From positions 62,001-126,000 of the forward strand of contig NZ_JAHDTI010000019.1 in NCBI RefSeq assembly GCF_018531495.1: DNA of 64,000 nt, in the 5' to 3' direction. This DNA is from Nonomuraea sediminis (lineage in GTDB: Bacteria; Actinomycetota; Actinomycetes; Streptosporangiales; Streptosporangiaceae). The translations under genes were made by a program, and so were the position numbers. This document shows, piece by piece, positions 17,583-26,196 of this stretch (position 1 is its first letter; the number at the start of each line of letters is the position of its first letter). The notes under the pieces were generated by a model that saw only the letters and a list, made by a program, of their open reading frames with translations, did no database searches and was not told the DNA's origin.

Positions 17583-17744
17583 TCAGCAGCAGGTCCCCAT
17601 GTCCAAGGACGATGCGGGGGCGATTGTTGACACTTCCTCAGCTGAGGAAGACGTTTGGGCACTTGCGGCCGTAGCATTGCCTCCAAGTACCACGATTGCC
17701 GTGACAACGGCAGCAAGTACGGACAGGGCAAGACGCGTGCGCAT
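17583..17744 (-). CDS. Small exported peptide, putative signalling peptide
   Basis: A 53-residue ORF with ATG at 17744 and a good GAGGGAG ribosome site 6 bases upstream. Residues 1-29 form a textbook signal peptide: basic start (MRTR), hydrophobic core (about 5-21) and an ASA-Q cleavage site after residue 29. The predicted secreted part is 24 residues, Ser/Thr-rich, acidic in the middle (AEEV) and ends in MGTCC with two adjacent cysteines. It is divergent from an XRE-TPR regulator gene, with 54 bp between the two starts. Pairing of a short exported peptide with an HTH-TPR regulator is the layout of RRNPP quorum-sensing systems in Firmicutes; the assignment as a signal here is inference. No family recognised. 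Confidence 0.6.
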   Translation of the reverse strand: MRTRLALSVLAAVVTAIVVLGGNATAASAQTSSSAEEVSTIAPASSLDMGTCC

Positions 17745-17798
17745 GAGGGGCTCCCTCGCCGTGGGTTTGCGTGGACATCATCTCAGGGAGTGTCAGCC

Positions 17799-19082
17799 GT
17801 GACCACATCTGACTTGGTCGGCCTCCGGATTAAGACCGTTCGGCGACAGCGTGGCCTGTCGCAGGCGCAACTGGCGCATCCCGAACTGTCAGACAGCTAC
17901 GTCTCCTTGATCGAGAGTGGCAAGCGTACCCCGACTCCGGCTGTTCTTGAGTTGCTGGCACAGAAGCTGGACTGCTCACTCTCGTATCTCGTCAACGGCG
18001 TCACTGCCGAGCAGATGGAAGACATCGAGCTCGCGCTCGGCTATGCACGCCTGGCTCTGGAAAACGGAGAAATCTCCGAAGCCCGTACGCGCTTTGCCGA
18101 GCTCTTGGCGGACTCCAACCTGACAGGACTCACCGCCCTACGTCAAGAAACGGAATTCGGGTTGGCGCTGGCAGCCGAAGCCTGCGGCGATCATGAGGAC
18201 GCCATCAACATCCTGAACCGGATCAAGGCTGAGGACATCAGCGCCGACCGGCAGATCGAGGTGGCGATCGCGTTGAGCCGCGCGTACAAGGAGAGCGAGC
18301 GGCTCACGGAGGCGGTAGCCGTAGCCGAGGAGATCATCGGCGCACCCACCCGCCCCGTCTGGTCCGACCTCATGGTTGAGCTGGGCTCGGCGCTGCTGGC
18401 CGCCTACACGATGCGCGGTGATCTACTACGGGCCCGACAGTTCGCTGCTGAGCTGCTGAACGCGGCTGACGTGCTTGGAACCCCGCGCGCGATCGTGGCG
18501 GCCAACTGGAACGCTGCATACGTGGCCCTGCACACAGGGCACGCCGTGGAGGCATTGACGTTCGCAGAACGTGCGATGGCTGTCCAAGAGGAGAGCGGCC
18601 AGCCGCGCAACATCGCCCGGATGCGCTCTGCGCTGGGCTCCCTGCTGGCGCGGATCTCTCCCGACAACGGGCCGATCTCGAGCGCGACGCAGCGCAGGGC
18701 CTTGGACGAGCTGGTTCAGACTTCGGCCAGCCGGATCGACCAGGCACGAGCCCAGATCGAGATCGCCAGAGCGCAGTTTCTTTCGGGAGAGTACGCGCAG
18801 GCGGCCGAGCACGCGCTGGCCGGGCTGGCGCTGCTCCCCAGCGTTGCCGGCACGCTGGGTGCGGAGGGAAGCCTCCTGCTCGCGTATGCCCACACAGCAG
18901 TCGGTCAGCAGGACCAGGCCATGCAGCACGTCATCAGCGTGCGCGACTGGCTCGCCCCGATGCCTGACACGAGTCGGTCCGCCTCCAACTGGTACGCCAC
19001 GGCTGACACCCTGGAGCAGCTAGGCGACAGCGAAGGCGCTGTGGAGGCTTATCAGCGGGCTTTGGCCTGCGCGGGGTTGTAG
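17799..19082 (+). CDS. XRE-family regulator with TPR domain
   Basis: A 427-residue protein. Residues 6-62 are an XRE/Cro helix-turn-helix (LRIKTVRRQRGLSQAQLAHPELSDSYVSLIESGKRTP). The remainder (about 70-425) is helical and TPR-like throughout, with repeats such as ALGYARLALENGEISEARTRFAELL. This is the fold plan of peptide-sensing RRNPP regulators (PlcR, NprR, Rgg), although similar actinobacterial regulators have other inputs. The GTG at 17799 is chosen because GGGAG sits 8 bases upstream and the HTH starts directly after it; earlier in-frame codons have no support. It is divergent from the small exported peptide gene. DNA target probably the shared 54-bp intergenic region. Confidence 0.88.
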   Translation: MTTSDLVGLRIKTVRRQRGLSQAQLAHPELSDSYVSLIESGKRTPTPAVLELLAQKLDCSLSYLVNGVTAEQMEDIELALGYARLALENGEISEARTRFAELLADSNLTGLTALRQETEFGLALAAEACGDHEDAINILNRIKAEDISADRQIEVAIALSRAYKESERLTEAVAVAEEIIGAPTRPVWSDLMVELGSALLAAYTMRGDLLRARQFAAELLNAADVLGTPRAIVAANWNAAYVALHTGHAVEALTFAERAMAVQEESGQPRNIARMRSALGSLLARISPDNGPISSATQRRALDELVQTSASRIDQARAQIEIARAQFLSGEYAQAAEHALAGLALLPSVAGTLGAEGSLLLAYAHTAVGQQDQAMQHVISVRDWLAPMPDTSRSASNWYATADTLEQLGDSEGAVEAYQRALACAGL

Positions 19083-19128
19083 CGCGGAGTCCGGACCGGG
19101 TGGTGGCGTCGGTAGCCTTGGGGGTGTC

Positions 19129-19707
19129 ATGAAGAGATCCCCGCTCGCGGCACTTACCGCTTTCGTCGCCGCCCTGTTCGTGTTCGGGCTGGCCGGGCCC
19201 GCGCTGGCGCACGACTCGCTCAAGAGCAGCGACCCCGCCAAGGGGTCGACCGTTGAGGCCGTCGACCAGGTCAGTCTTGTCTTTTCCGAGGGCGTGCGGA
19301 TGCCGACCGTGCTCGTGCGCGGCGCCGACGGCGTCGCGCACCAGGCGGGCAAGCCGTCCGTCGATGGTGCGAAGGTACGACAGGCGCTGAAGGAGCCGCT
19401 GGGAGCGGGTAAGTACACGATCGCCTACCGGGTGGTGTCCTCCGACGGGCACCCGATCGAGGGCGAGATCCCCTTCACCGTCAAGGCGGCGTCCCCGACG
19501 CCGAGTGCCACTCCCTCGCAGGCCGCCGCGACGCCGAGCGACACTCCTTTGCAGGCCGCCGACCAGAAGAGCGCCGCGGCCGACCAGAAGGGCGTCGCCA
19601 AGGAAGAGACGGGGACCGCGTTCCCCGTCTGGCTGGTCATCGTCGTCGGCGCGCTCGTCGGCATCGGGATCGGCTTCCTGCTCAGCGTACGGAAAAAGAA
19701 GCCATGA
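19129..19707 (+). CDS. copC: CopC domain copper-binding protein
   Basis: A 192-residue secreted and membrane-tethered protein. Residues 1-27 are a signal peptide ending ALA; the mature protein starts with His28 (HDSLKSSDPAKGS), the N-terminal copper ligand typical of CopC. The CopC beta-sandwich ends in YRVVSSDGHPIEGEIPFTV, with the second conserved Asp/His pair. An Ala/Thr/Pro linker and a C-terminal transmembrane helix (about 165-186) plus RKKK anchor it. It overlaps the next gene by ATGA and should hand copper to the CopD-like protein. Role: copper delivery or tolerance at the cell surface. Confidence 0.92.
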   Translation: MKRSPLAALTAFVAALFVFGLAGPALAHDSLKSSDPAKGSTVEAVDQVSLVFSEGVRMPTVLVRGADGVAHQAGKPSVDGAKVRQALKEPLGAGKYTIAYRVVSSDGHPIEGEIPFTVKAASPTPSATPSQAAATPSDTPLQAADQKSAAADQKGVAKEETGTAFPVWLVIVVGALVGIGIGFLLSVRKKKP

Positions 19708-21677
19708 CCAGGGCCGCGCGGCTGGCGCTCGCGGCGGCGGGGGCGGCACTCGCCGGCCTGATCATCGCCATGATCGCCGGGGGCGCCGCGTTCCCCAGGA
19801 TCATCCCGGGCCTGCCCGACGCCGGCGCCGTCACCCGGTGGGGGCTGCCGCTGTCGAAGGTGGCCATGGACGGCGGCGCCATCGTCACCGTCGGCCTGCT
19901 GCTGATGGCCACCGCGCTGCTGCCCAACGACAAGGGCCTGCTCGGCAAGCCCGCGCTCGGCTACGTCAAGGCCGCCTCATGGAGCGCGTTGTGCTGGGCG
20001 GGCGCCGCGGCGCTCGCGCTGGTGTTCGGCACGGCCGACTCCTGGGGCATGCCGGTCGGCCAGGTCTTCCAGGGCAACTTCCTGACCAGCTACGCCACCC
20101 AGACCAGCCAGGGCATCGCGCTCACGCTGGTGGTGCTGTTCGGGGTGGCCATCGCCTTGTTCTCGCGCGGCGCCATCACCGCGGGCGCCTCGGCGGGGCT
20201 GCTGGTCTTCGCGCTGGCCACGCTGCTGCCTCCGGCGCTCACCGGCCACTCCGCCTCCTCGCCCAACCACGACCTGGCCACCTCGGGCCTGTCGCTGCAC
20301 CTGCTCGCGCTGGCGCTGTGGGTGGGCGGGCTGGCCGTACTGGCCCTGCACGCGGTGCGCAAGCAGTCGCACCTCGAGATCGCGGCCGACCGGTTCTCGC
20401 GGATGGCGCTGTGGTGCTACATCGGCGTCGGTCTGTCCGGCGTGTTCAGCGTGCTCGCGCGGCTGACCGCGGTGTCGGATCTGTGGACCTCGTCGTACGG
20501 CGTGCTGATCGTGGCGAAGATCATCGCCTTCGTCCTGCTCGGCTACGTGGGCTACTGGCACCGCCAGCGCAGCCTGGTCAGCCTGCGCAAGGGCAAGCCC
20601 GGCTCGTTCACGCGGCTGGCGGGCGGCGAGATGCTGCTCATGTCCGCCACGGTCGGCCTGGCCGTCGCGCTGTCGCGCACGCCACCGCCGCCGGTCGACC
20701 TGCCCAGCGACCCGGCGTTCGAGCTGCTGGGCTTCCGCATGCCGCCGCCGGTCACGCTGGGCAACCTGGTCTCGCTGTGGTGGCTGGACCTGTTCTTCGC
20801 GGTGGTGGCCGCGCTGATGGCAGGCCTGTACGCGGCCGGGGTCTACCGGCTGGTACGGCGGGGCGACCACTGGTCGTGGGGCCGCACCGCCGCCTGGTAC
20901 GTCGGCGTGCTCATCCTGGTCATCGCCACGCAGAGCGGCCTGGCCCGCTACGCCAAGGTCATGTTCGACGTGCACATGATCGAGCACATGACGCTGTCGA
21001 TGGTGGTGCCGATCTTCCTGGTCCTGGGCGGGCCGGTCACGCTGGCGCTGCGCGCGCTCAAGCCCGCGGCCAGGCGCGGCGACCGGGGGCCGCGCGAGTG
21101 GATCATGACGATCCTGCACAGCCGGTTCGTCCGGGTGGTCGCGCATCCGGCCATCGCCACGGCGATCTTCATCGCCTCCACCTACGCGCTCTACTTCACG
21201 CCGCTGTTCGCCTCTGCCATGGAGGAGCACCTCGGCCACATCGCGATGACGCTGCACTTCCTGCTCAGCGGATCGCTGTTCTTCTGGGTGATCATCGGAG
21301 TCGACCCGGCTCCGCACCGCCTGCCGTACGTGGGCAAGCTGCTGCTGCTGTTCGTGACCATGCCCTTCCACGCGTTCTTCGGCATCGCGCTCATGATGAT
21401 GGGCACCGTGATCGCCTCGGGCTGGTACGAGAAGCTGGGCAGGACCTGGGGCGGGCCGCTGCTGGACGAGCAGCAGACCGGCGGGGCCATCGCGTGGGGG
21501 TTCGGCGAGATCCCGACGCTGATCGTGCTGCTGACCATCGCCTTCCAGTGGTACGCCGACGAGGACCGCAAGGCCCGGCGCGGGGACCGGCGGGCGGCGC
21601 AGCGCGGCGGCGATCCCGAACTCGACGCCTACAACGCCTACCTCGCCAACCTCAATCGCATTGACAAGGGCGAGTAG
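19704..21677 (+). CDS. CopD-CtaG fusion copper transport/cytochrome oxidase assembly protein
   Basis: A 657-residue polytopic membrane protein. The first half is CopD-like (LTGHSASSPNHDLATSGLSLHLLALALWVGGLAVL, with the conserved His residues in the membrane), and the second half is CtaG/caa3-type (MFDVHMIEHMTLSMVVPIFLVLGGPV, then MPFHAFFGIALMMMG). Such fusions are standard in actinobacteria and are thought to move copper across the membrane and help metallate the CuB site of cytochrome oxidase. It is coupled by ATGA overlap to the CopC gene. The soluble C-terminal tail is charged and ends in a short conserved DAYNAYLANLN. Confidence 0.92.
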   Translation: MTRAARLALAAAGAALAGLIIAMIAGGAAFPRIIPGLPDAGAVTRWGLPLSKVAMDGGAIVTVGLLLMATALLPNDKGLLGKPALGYVKAASWSALCWAGAAALALVFGTADSWGMPVGQVFQGNFLTSYATQTSQGIALTLVVLFGVAIALFSRGAITAGASAGLLVFALATLLPPALTGHSASSPNHDLATSGLSLHLLALALWVGGLAVLALHAVRKQSHLEIAADRFSRMALWCYIGVGLSGVFSVLARLTAVSDLWTSSYGVLIVAKIIAFVLLGYVGYWHRQRSLVSLRKGKPGSFTRLAGGEMLLMSATVGLAVALSRTPPPPVDLPSDPAFELLGFRMPPPVTLGNLVSLWWLDLFFAVVAALMAGLYAAGVYRLVRRGDHWSWGRTAAWYVGVLILVIATQSGLARYAKVMFDVHMIEHMTLSMVVPIFLVLGGPVTLALRALKPAARRGDRGPREWIMTILHSRFVRVVAHPAIATAIFIASTYALYFTPLFASAMEEHLGHIAMTLHFLLSGSLFFWVIIGVDPAPHRLPYVGKLLLLFVTMPFHAFFGIALMMMGTVIASGWYEKLGRTWGGPLLDEQQTGGAIAWGFGEIPTLIVLLTIAFQWYADEDRKARRGDRRAAQRGGDPELDAYNAYLANLNRIDKGE

Positions 21678-21822
21678 CCGGACGGTCACGGCACCCTATC
21701 TTCCCCATCACCGTCTGTGGCCCGACGGTAGCCTGGTTGTGGGGGAGTCGAGCATCACCGCGTGGCAAAGCACAGCTTTCGGGGACAGGCGCGGGCTCAG
21801 ATGCTCAGGAAGGCGAGATCAG

Positions 21823-22227
21823 TTGACGGAAGACACGCGCATGCGCGGGGGGCGAGGCCTGGCCGAGGAGCTCGAGAGCTACCTCGGTGAATGGTCCGGG
21901 CGCACCGGGATCGCCGTGGAGACCTGGGCGCTGCCCACCGTCGACGTGCCGTCACGCATCGCCCGTGGGGTCCTGGCCGTGATCAAGGAGGCGCTGGACA
22001 ACGTCGAGCGACACAGCGGCGCCACGACCGTGTCGATCGCCGTCACCGTGGGCAGGAACGGGCTGAAGCTGACCGTCAGCGACCACGGCAACGGGTTCTC
22101 GCTCAACCAGGCCGCACGCGGCATCGCCCGCATGCGGGCCTCGCTGGCCGAGCTGGGCGGCAGCCTGTCGGTGTCCAGCGTGCAGGGTGAAGGCACCACC
22201 GTGTCGGGCATCGTGCCCAGGCGCTAA
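21823..22227 (+). CDS. Small HATPase domain protein (histidine kinase-like ATPase)
   Basis: A 134-residue protein that is essentially an isolated HATPase_c domain of the NarX/LiaS type: N box IKEALDNVERHSGA, G1 box VSDHGNGFS, and G2 box GIARMRASLAELGG, with the terminal GTTVSGIVP strand. No dimerisation/phospho-acceptor helix and no sensor domain are visible, so it may be a stand-alone ATP-binding or anti-sigma-like protein. The TTG at 21823 is favoured because AGGAAGG sits 9 bases upstream; the open frame extends further upstream (a GTG near 21739 is an alternative). No response regulator is adjacent. It ends before a perfect 30-bp palindrome. Confidence 0.7.
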   Translation: MTEDTRMRGGRGLAEELESYLGEWSGRTGIAVETWALPTVDVPSRIARGVLAVIKEALDNVERHSGATTVSIAVTVGRNGLKLTVSDHGNGFSLNQAARGIARMRASLAELGGSLSVSSVQGEGTTVSGIVPRR

Positions 22228-22234
22228 CCGGGAC

Positions 22235-22264
22235 CCGCTCCACCCGGGTACCCGGGTGGAGCGG
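22235..22264. terminator. Perfect 30-bp palindrome between convergent genes
   Basis: A 15+15 bp exact inverted repeat with no loop, 7 bp after the HATPase stop. It lies between that gene and the convergent lipase gene, which suits a bidirectional hairpin terminator. No T-tract is present, so termination would rest on the stem alone. Confidence 0.65.
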
Positions 22265-22399
22265 AGTCGTGGCGGCGGGCAAGTGTCATCGACTCGCCGT
22301 GAGCGCCGTGCGCGGGCCCTCAGCCGAAGTGCGGAGGGCGGCCAGTGGGGGCGGCCTGCCGTACAGGAGCAGGTAAGAACACGGGCCCGCGGGCGGCGG

Positions 22400-23542
22400 T
22401 CAGCAGTTGGACAGGGCGGGGAGCCCCAGGATGCGGAGGGCGAGCCATTCGATGGCCGCCGGCCCGCCTTCGACCGCGCCGAGGACGTGGCTGGGCGCCG
22501 GCAGCGAGGCCCAGCGGACGTTGACGCCTGCGCGGCAGTACTCGGAGCGGAGCGTGGAGCCGACCTGCAACGGGATGATCTCGTCACCCTGCGCGTGGTA
22601 GAGGAACATCGGCACGCGCGGCGGCTGGGCGCCGAGGCGGTTCTCCGACAGGCGGGCCAGCCACTTGGGCTGGTTGAGCAGGTCCACCGTGCTCAGGTCG
22701 GAGAAGCGCAGCCCGGCGAGCTTGCTCAGGTCGCCCACGCAGTCGTCGGCGGCGTCGGCCAGCAGGGCGCGTCCGCGGGCGTTGAGGTCGTCGACCAGGC
22801 GCAGTTCCGGATAGGCGGCGTCGAGGCCGACGCCGGCCGCGGCGGCCAGCCCGAAGTTGGACGTACCGTCCAGGTGGTCGGCCACCGCGTGCAGGTCGGC
22901 GGGGACACCGCCGGCCGCCACGCCCTTGAGTCGCAGTTCCGGCGCGTAGGAGGGCTGCAGCTGGGCGGCCCAGGCGGCCGAGGCGCCGCCCTGCGAGTAG
23001 CCCATGACGGCCACCGGCGCACGGTCGGACAGCCCGGCTCCCGAGACGCGCGTCGCGGCCCTGATCGAGTCGAGCACGGCGTGGCCCTGTGAGATCCCGG
23101 CCATGTAGGTGTGCTCGCCGGGGGTGCCGAGGCCCTCGTAGTCGGTGACGGCCACAGCGAAGCCCTTGAGCAGGAAGAGGCTGATCAGGGCGAGTTCGGC
23201 CTCGGTGCCCTGGCTCATGCTGACCGAGGGCGCGCACTGGTCGCCGAGCCCGTGGCTGCCGACGGCGTACCCGATGATGGGACGCCGCCCGAGCGGGAAG
23301 GAGGCCTTGGGCACCAGCAGCGTGCCGGAGACGGCGTTGGCGTTGCCGGTGGCGGAGGTGGAGGTGTAGAGCAGGTGCCAGGCGTTGACCGGGACTTCGA
23401 GCACCTTGCCGGGTAGCGCGTAGACGGTGGTGGGCTGGGCGGTGATGACGTCCCCTGGCGCGGCGGCGCGGGCGGGGATGGCGACGAGCGACAGGATCAG
23501 CAGCAGGATGGCGGACAGGCTGACGCGGACACGTAATCTCAT
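22400..23542 (-). CDS. Secreted lipase (alpha/beta hydrolase, secretory lipase family)
   Basis: A 380-residue secreted hydrolase. A signal peptide covers residues 1-27 (LLLILSLVAIPARAAA). The fold and order match the LIP/secretory lipase family: oxyanion segment near YAVGSHGLGDQCAPS, nucleophile Ser in GYSQGGASAAW, Asp in QGDEIIPLQ and His in PSHVLGAVEG. Cysteines at CAPS, DDCVGD, EYCRAG and the C-terminal SNC can form disulfides outside the cell. The ATG at 23542 is preceded by GAGAGGGG; a longer frame (to 23569) would spoil the signal peptide. It hydrolyses acyl esters; the exact chain length is unknown. Monocistronic. Confidence 0.9.
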   Translation of the reverse strand: MRLRVRVSLSAILLLILSLVAIPARAAAPGDVITAQPTTVYALPGKVLEVPVNAWHLLYTSTSATGNANAVSGTLLVPKASFPLGRRPIIGYAVGSHGLGDQCAPSVSMSQGTEAELALISLFLLKGFAVAVTDYEGLGTPGEHTYMAGISQGHAVLDSIRAATRVSGAGLSDRAPVAVMGYSQGGASAAWAAQLQPSYAPELRLKGVAAGGVPADLHAVADHLDGTSNFGLAAAAGVGLDAAYPELRLVDDLNARGRALLADAADDCVGDLSKLAGLRFSDLSTVDLLNQPKWLARLSENRLGAQPPRVPMFLYHAQGDEIIPLQVGSTLRSEYCRAGVNVRWASLPAPSHVLGAVEGGPAAIEWLALRILGLPALSNC

Positions 23543-23642
23543 GTGCCGGCCCCTCTCGTGGGGGATCACTCATGGGAGGGCGGCGCCGCGAGCCGATCGT
23601 TACCCGCGAGTAACACCTTGTCAAGGCCCGATGTGAACCATC

Positions 23643-24230
23643 ATGGAGGGCATGGATTCAGGGTCGGTCGCCTTCCTCCGCGAGCTCCTCACCGACACCG
23701 GCTGGCTGGAGCGCACCCGCGAGCTCGGGCTCGCGCTGCGCACCACCCGGTCCCCCGGCGGGCTGCTGCTGGTCGGCACGCCCGACGACGAACCCTGGCA
23801 CCTGACCGCCCATCTCGGCGACGAGGCCAGGCTGTCGGGGCTGTCCCAGCTGACGCCCACCCTGGTGCGCTGGCAGCCGCCCGCCGACGCGCCCGCCCAC
23901 CTGCGGGTCGGCCTCGACCGCCTCGAGCAGGCGGCCCGCGGGGAGACGCTGTTCGTGGTGGCGGAGCAGAAGGCGCCGGTGCCGCTGCTGGAGCGGGTGG
24001 ACGACGCGCGCCGCACCGGGGCCACGATCCTCGCCCTGGAGAGCGGTGACACGGAGCTGGCCGGGCTGGCGCACGACGCGATCGCGGTACCCGCGCACGG
24101 GCTGATCACCTTCGACGGCGCGCAGCACCTGGTCAGCGCGGCCGCGGGCGAGATCACCCAGCGCCCCAGCCTGCGCGCGCGCCTCGCCCGCCTCCTCGAC
24201 AAGGTCAGCGGCCCGCAACTGCTCGACTAG
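23643..24230 (+). CDS. Conserved hypothetical actinobacterial protein
   Basis: A 195-residue soluble protein that I do not assign to a named family. It reads as alternating strands and helices (GGLLLVGTPDDEPWHLTAHLGDEARLSG; then GETLFVVAEQKAPVPLLERVDDARRTGATILALESGD; then HDAIAVPAHG), which resembles a Rossmann-like or SIS-like layout, but no catalytic motif stands out. Two ATG codons lie close together (23643 and 23652) and neither has a well-spaced ribosome site. It is monocistronic, with its end facing the LysR gene. Codon use is like that of its neighbours, and the third-position GC pattern supports coding. Confidence 0.7.
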   Translation: MEGMDSGSVAFLRELLTDTGWLERTRELGLALRTTRSPGGLLLVGTPDDEPWHLTAHLGDEARLSGLSQLTPTLVRWQPPADAPAHLRVGLDRLEQAARGETLFVVAEQKAPVPLLERVDDARRTGATILALESGDTELAGLAHDAIAVPAHGLITFDGAQHLVSAAAGEITQRPSLRARLARLLDKVSGPQLLD

Positions 24231-24264
24231 CTTGTACGGCGGGCCCGGCGCCTGGGAACCCCGG

Positions 24265-25218
24265 TCAGGACTCCAGCGCGGAGGCTGGGATGAGGTGGGC
24301 TTCGAGGGATTGGCCGAGGTTGTCGGTGGCCTGTTCGATGGCGGCGATGACGACGGCCTGGACGGGGTCCGGCTCGCCCGAACCCGTGCGGCTGATGCGG
24401 GTCACCGCGTCCAGGCGGCGGGCGCCGACGTTGCGTACCTCGCTGACCTGCACTTCCCCTTCCGGCACGTCGAGCAGCGCGAGGCCGGGCACGACGGCCA
24501 CGCCGTGGCCGGCCGCCACCAGCGCCAGCGTGGGCCCGAACTCGGTGATCACATGGATCTTGCGGGGGGCGAACCCGTGCAGCCCGGCGAGGCGGTCGAG
24601 GGCCTGGCCGCAGGCCTGGTCGGGCTCCCCGGCGACCCACGGCGCGTCCGCCAGGTCGTCGATCGTCCTGGGGAGCGGCCAGCCGGGCGGCACCACGATG
24701 CGGTACTCGTCCACGTAGAGCGCCCGGGTCGCCAGGGACGGCTGGGCCAGCGTGGGCAGTCCCGTGTCGTGCTCGGTGATCAGCACGTCGACCGCGCCGA
24801 GGCGGAGCTCCTGGAGCGCGGGCTGGCCGTACACCTCGTGGATGGTCGGCGCGATCTTGGGATGCCTGACCGCCAGGTCGCGCATGGCGGGCACGAGCAT
24901 GTGCTTGATCACGGTGGGGAACGCGGCGATCCTGACGGGGCCAGCAAGGCGCTCGGTGAAGCGGGTGAGCTCCCGCTTGGCCTCGGCCAGCTCGTCCTCG
25001 ACGCGCTCGGCGTAGCCGGCGAGCACCCGTCCCGCGGGCGTGAGCGACACGCGGCGCTGGGAGCGGTCGATGAGCGCCAGGCCGACCTCGCGCTCAAGCT
25101 GGGCGAGCTGCTGGGAGACGGCCGAGGGCGTCAGGAAGAGCGCTTCGGCGGCGCGCATGACCCCGCCACGGCGGTGGACCTCGTACAGGACTCGCAGGCG
25201 GCGGGGGTCGATGTCCAT
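24265..25218 (-). CDS. LysR-family transcriptional regulator
   Basis: A 317-residue LysR-type regulator. The N-terminal winged helix (residues 1-62; MDIDPRRLRVLYEVHRRGGVMRAAEALFLTPSAVSQQLAQLEREVG) is followed by a linker helix and a two-lobe substrate-binding domain beginning GPVRIAAFPTVIKHMLVP. The start at 25218 is the usual LysR N-terminus; an upstream extension has no homology. It is divergent from a small membrane protein and cyclase operon (64 bp between starts), so that operon is its likely target. The effector is unknown. Confidence 0.92.
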   Translation of the reverse strand: MDIDPRRLRVLYEVHRRGGVMRAAEALFLTPSAVSQQLAQLEREVGLALIDRSQRRVSLTPAGRVLAGYAERVEDELAEAKRELTRFTERLAGPVRIAAFPTVIKHMLVPAMRDLAVRHPKIAPTIHEVYGQPALQELRLGAVDVLITEHDTGLPTLAQPSLATRALYVDEYRIVVPPGWPLPRTIDDLADAPWVAGEPDQACGQALDRLAGLHGFAPRKIHVITEFGPTLALVAAGHGVAVVPGLALLDVPEGEVQVSEVRNVGARRLDAVTRISRTGSGEPDPVQAVVIAAIEQATDNLGQSLEAHLIPASALES

Positions 25219-25282
25219 GCAGGTCAGCTTACGCGCCACGTTAGCTATCTTTAATTGCACTTCAGGGGCATAAGTCCGGACA

Positions 25283-25549
25283 ATGGCGGCCATGGATCTC
25301 CTGCTCGCGGCGGTCGGCTGGATCGGGGCCGCGCTACTGCTGTTCGGCTATGGCATGGTGTCGACATCCCGGATGTCGGGTGACGGCCTGCCGTACCAGC
25401 TCCTCAACCTGGTCGGCGCGGCCAGCCTCATGGTCAACAGCGCCTACAACGCCGCGTGGCCGTCGGCCGGGCTCAACCTCGTCTGGGCCGCGATCGGCAT
25501 CGCGACGGTCGTCAAGCTGGGCACCACGCGTCAGGGAGTCTCCAAATGA
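25283..25549 (+). CDS. CBU_0592 family small membrane protein
   Basis: An 88-residue protein with three hydrophobic segments (about 6-24, 38-54 and 62-80). The LLFGYGMVSTSRMSGDGLPYQLLNLVGAA pattern fits the CBU_0592/YgaP-like small membrane family of unknown function. A second ATG at 25292 is possible. It overlaps the downstream cyclase gene by ATGA, indicating one transcript. Confidence 0.8.
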   Translation: MAAMDLLLAAVGWIGAALLLFGYGMVSTSRMSGDGLPYQLLNLVGAASLMVNSAYNAAWPSAGLNLVWAAIGIATVVKLGTTRQGVSK

Positions 25550-26196
25550 TCGTCGAGCTGAGCCACCGCATCACCCACGGGATGGTGACCTATCCGGGCA
25601 TTCCGGTGCCGGAGATCGGCGTGCACCTGAGCAGGGAAGACTCCAAGCAGGTCTACGCGCCGGGCACCGAGTTCACCATCGGCATGATCACCCTGGCCAC
25701 CAACACCGGGACGTACGTGGACACGCCCTTCCACCGCTACGCCGACGGCTCGGACCTGTCGGAGTTCCCGCTGGACAGGCTCGTCGACCTGCCCGGACTG
25801 GTGATCCGCGCGGAAGGCCTGCCGTCGGTGGGACTCGAGCTGCTGAAGGGCCGCGAGGTGTACGGCAGGGCGGTCCTGCTGCACACCGGCTGGGACCGTC
25901 ACTTCGGCACCGGGCAGTACCTGAGCGGCCACCCCTACCTGGAGCCGGAGGCGGCAGACTGGCTGGCCGAGCAGGGCGCGGCGCTGGTCGGCATCGACTC
26001 GCTGAACATGGACGACACCCCGTCCGGCGGCGAGCGCCCGGCCCACACCAGGTTCCTGGCGGCAGGGATCCCGCTGGTGGAACACCTGACCGGGCTGGAC
26101 ACGCTGCCGGACGACGGCTTCCGCTTCCACGCGGCGCCGCCGATGATCGCCGGCCTGGGGACCTTCCCCGTCCGGGCCTACGCGATCGTGCCCTAG
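25546..26196 (+). CDS. Cyclase family protein (kynurenine formamidase-like)
   Basis: A 216-residue protein of the cyclase family (PF04199), which contains kynurenine formamidases and polyketide-cyclase-like hydrolases. It opens with the usual VELSHRITHGMVTYPG. The metal motif, normally HxGTHxDxPxH, reads NTGTYVDTPFH here, so two metal-ligand histidines are replaced by Asn and Tyr while the Asp and last His remain; DSLNMDD and HAAPPMIAGLGTFPVRAYA complete the fold. The enzyme may therefore use a changed metal site or act on another ester/amide. Coupled to the small membrane gene; under probable control of the divergent LysR regulator. Its stop overlaps that of the convergent small gene. Confidence 0.85.
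   Translation: MIVELSHRITHGMVTYPGIPVPEIGVHLSREDSKQVYAPGTEFTIGMITLATNTGTYVDTPFHRYADGSDLSEFPLDRLVDLPGLVIRAEGLPSVGLELLKGREVYGRAVLLHTGWDRHFGTGQYLSGHPYLEPEAADWLAEQGAALVGIDSLNMDDTPSGGERPAHTRFLAAGIPLVEHLTGLDTLPDDGFRFHAAPPMIAGLGTFPVRAYAIVP

Noticed and set aside
24231..24260. GTACGGCGGGC at 24.2 kb as another copy of the 38.6-kb stem-loop
   Set aside because: Only the left arm matches; the second arm is missing, and this motif also occurs by chance in coding sequence (53.7 and 54.1 kb).
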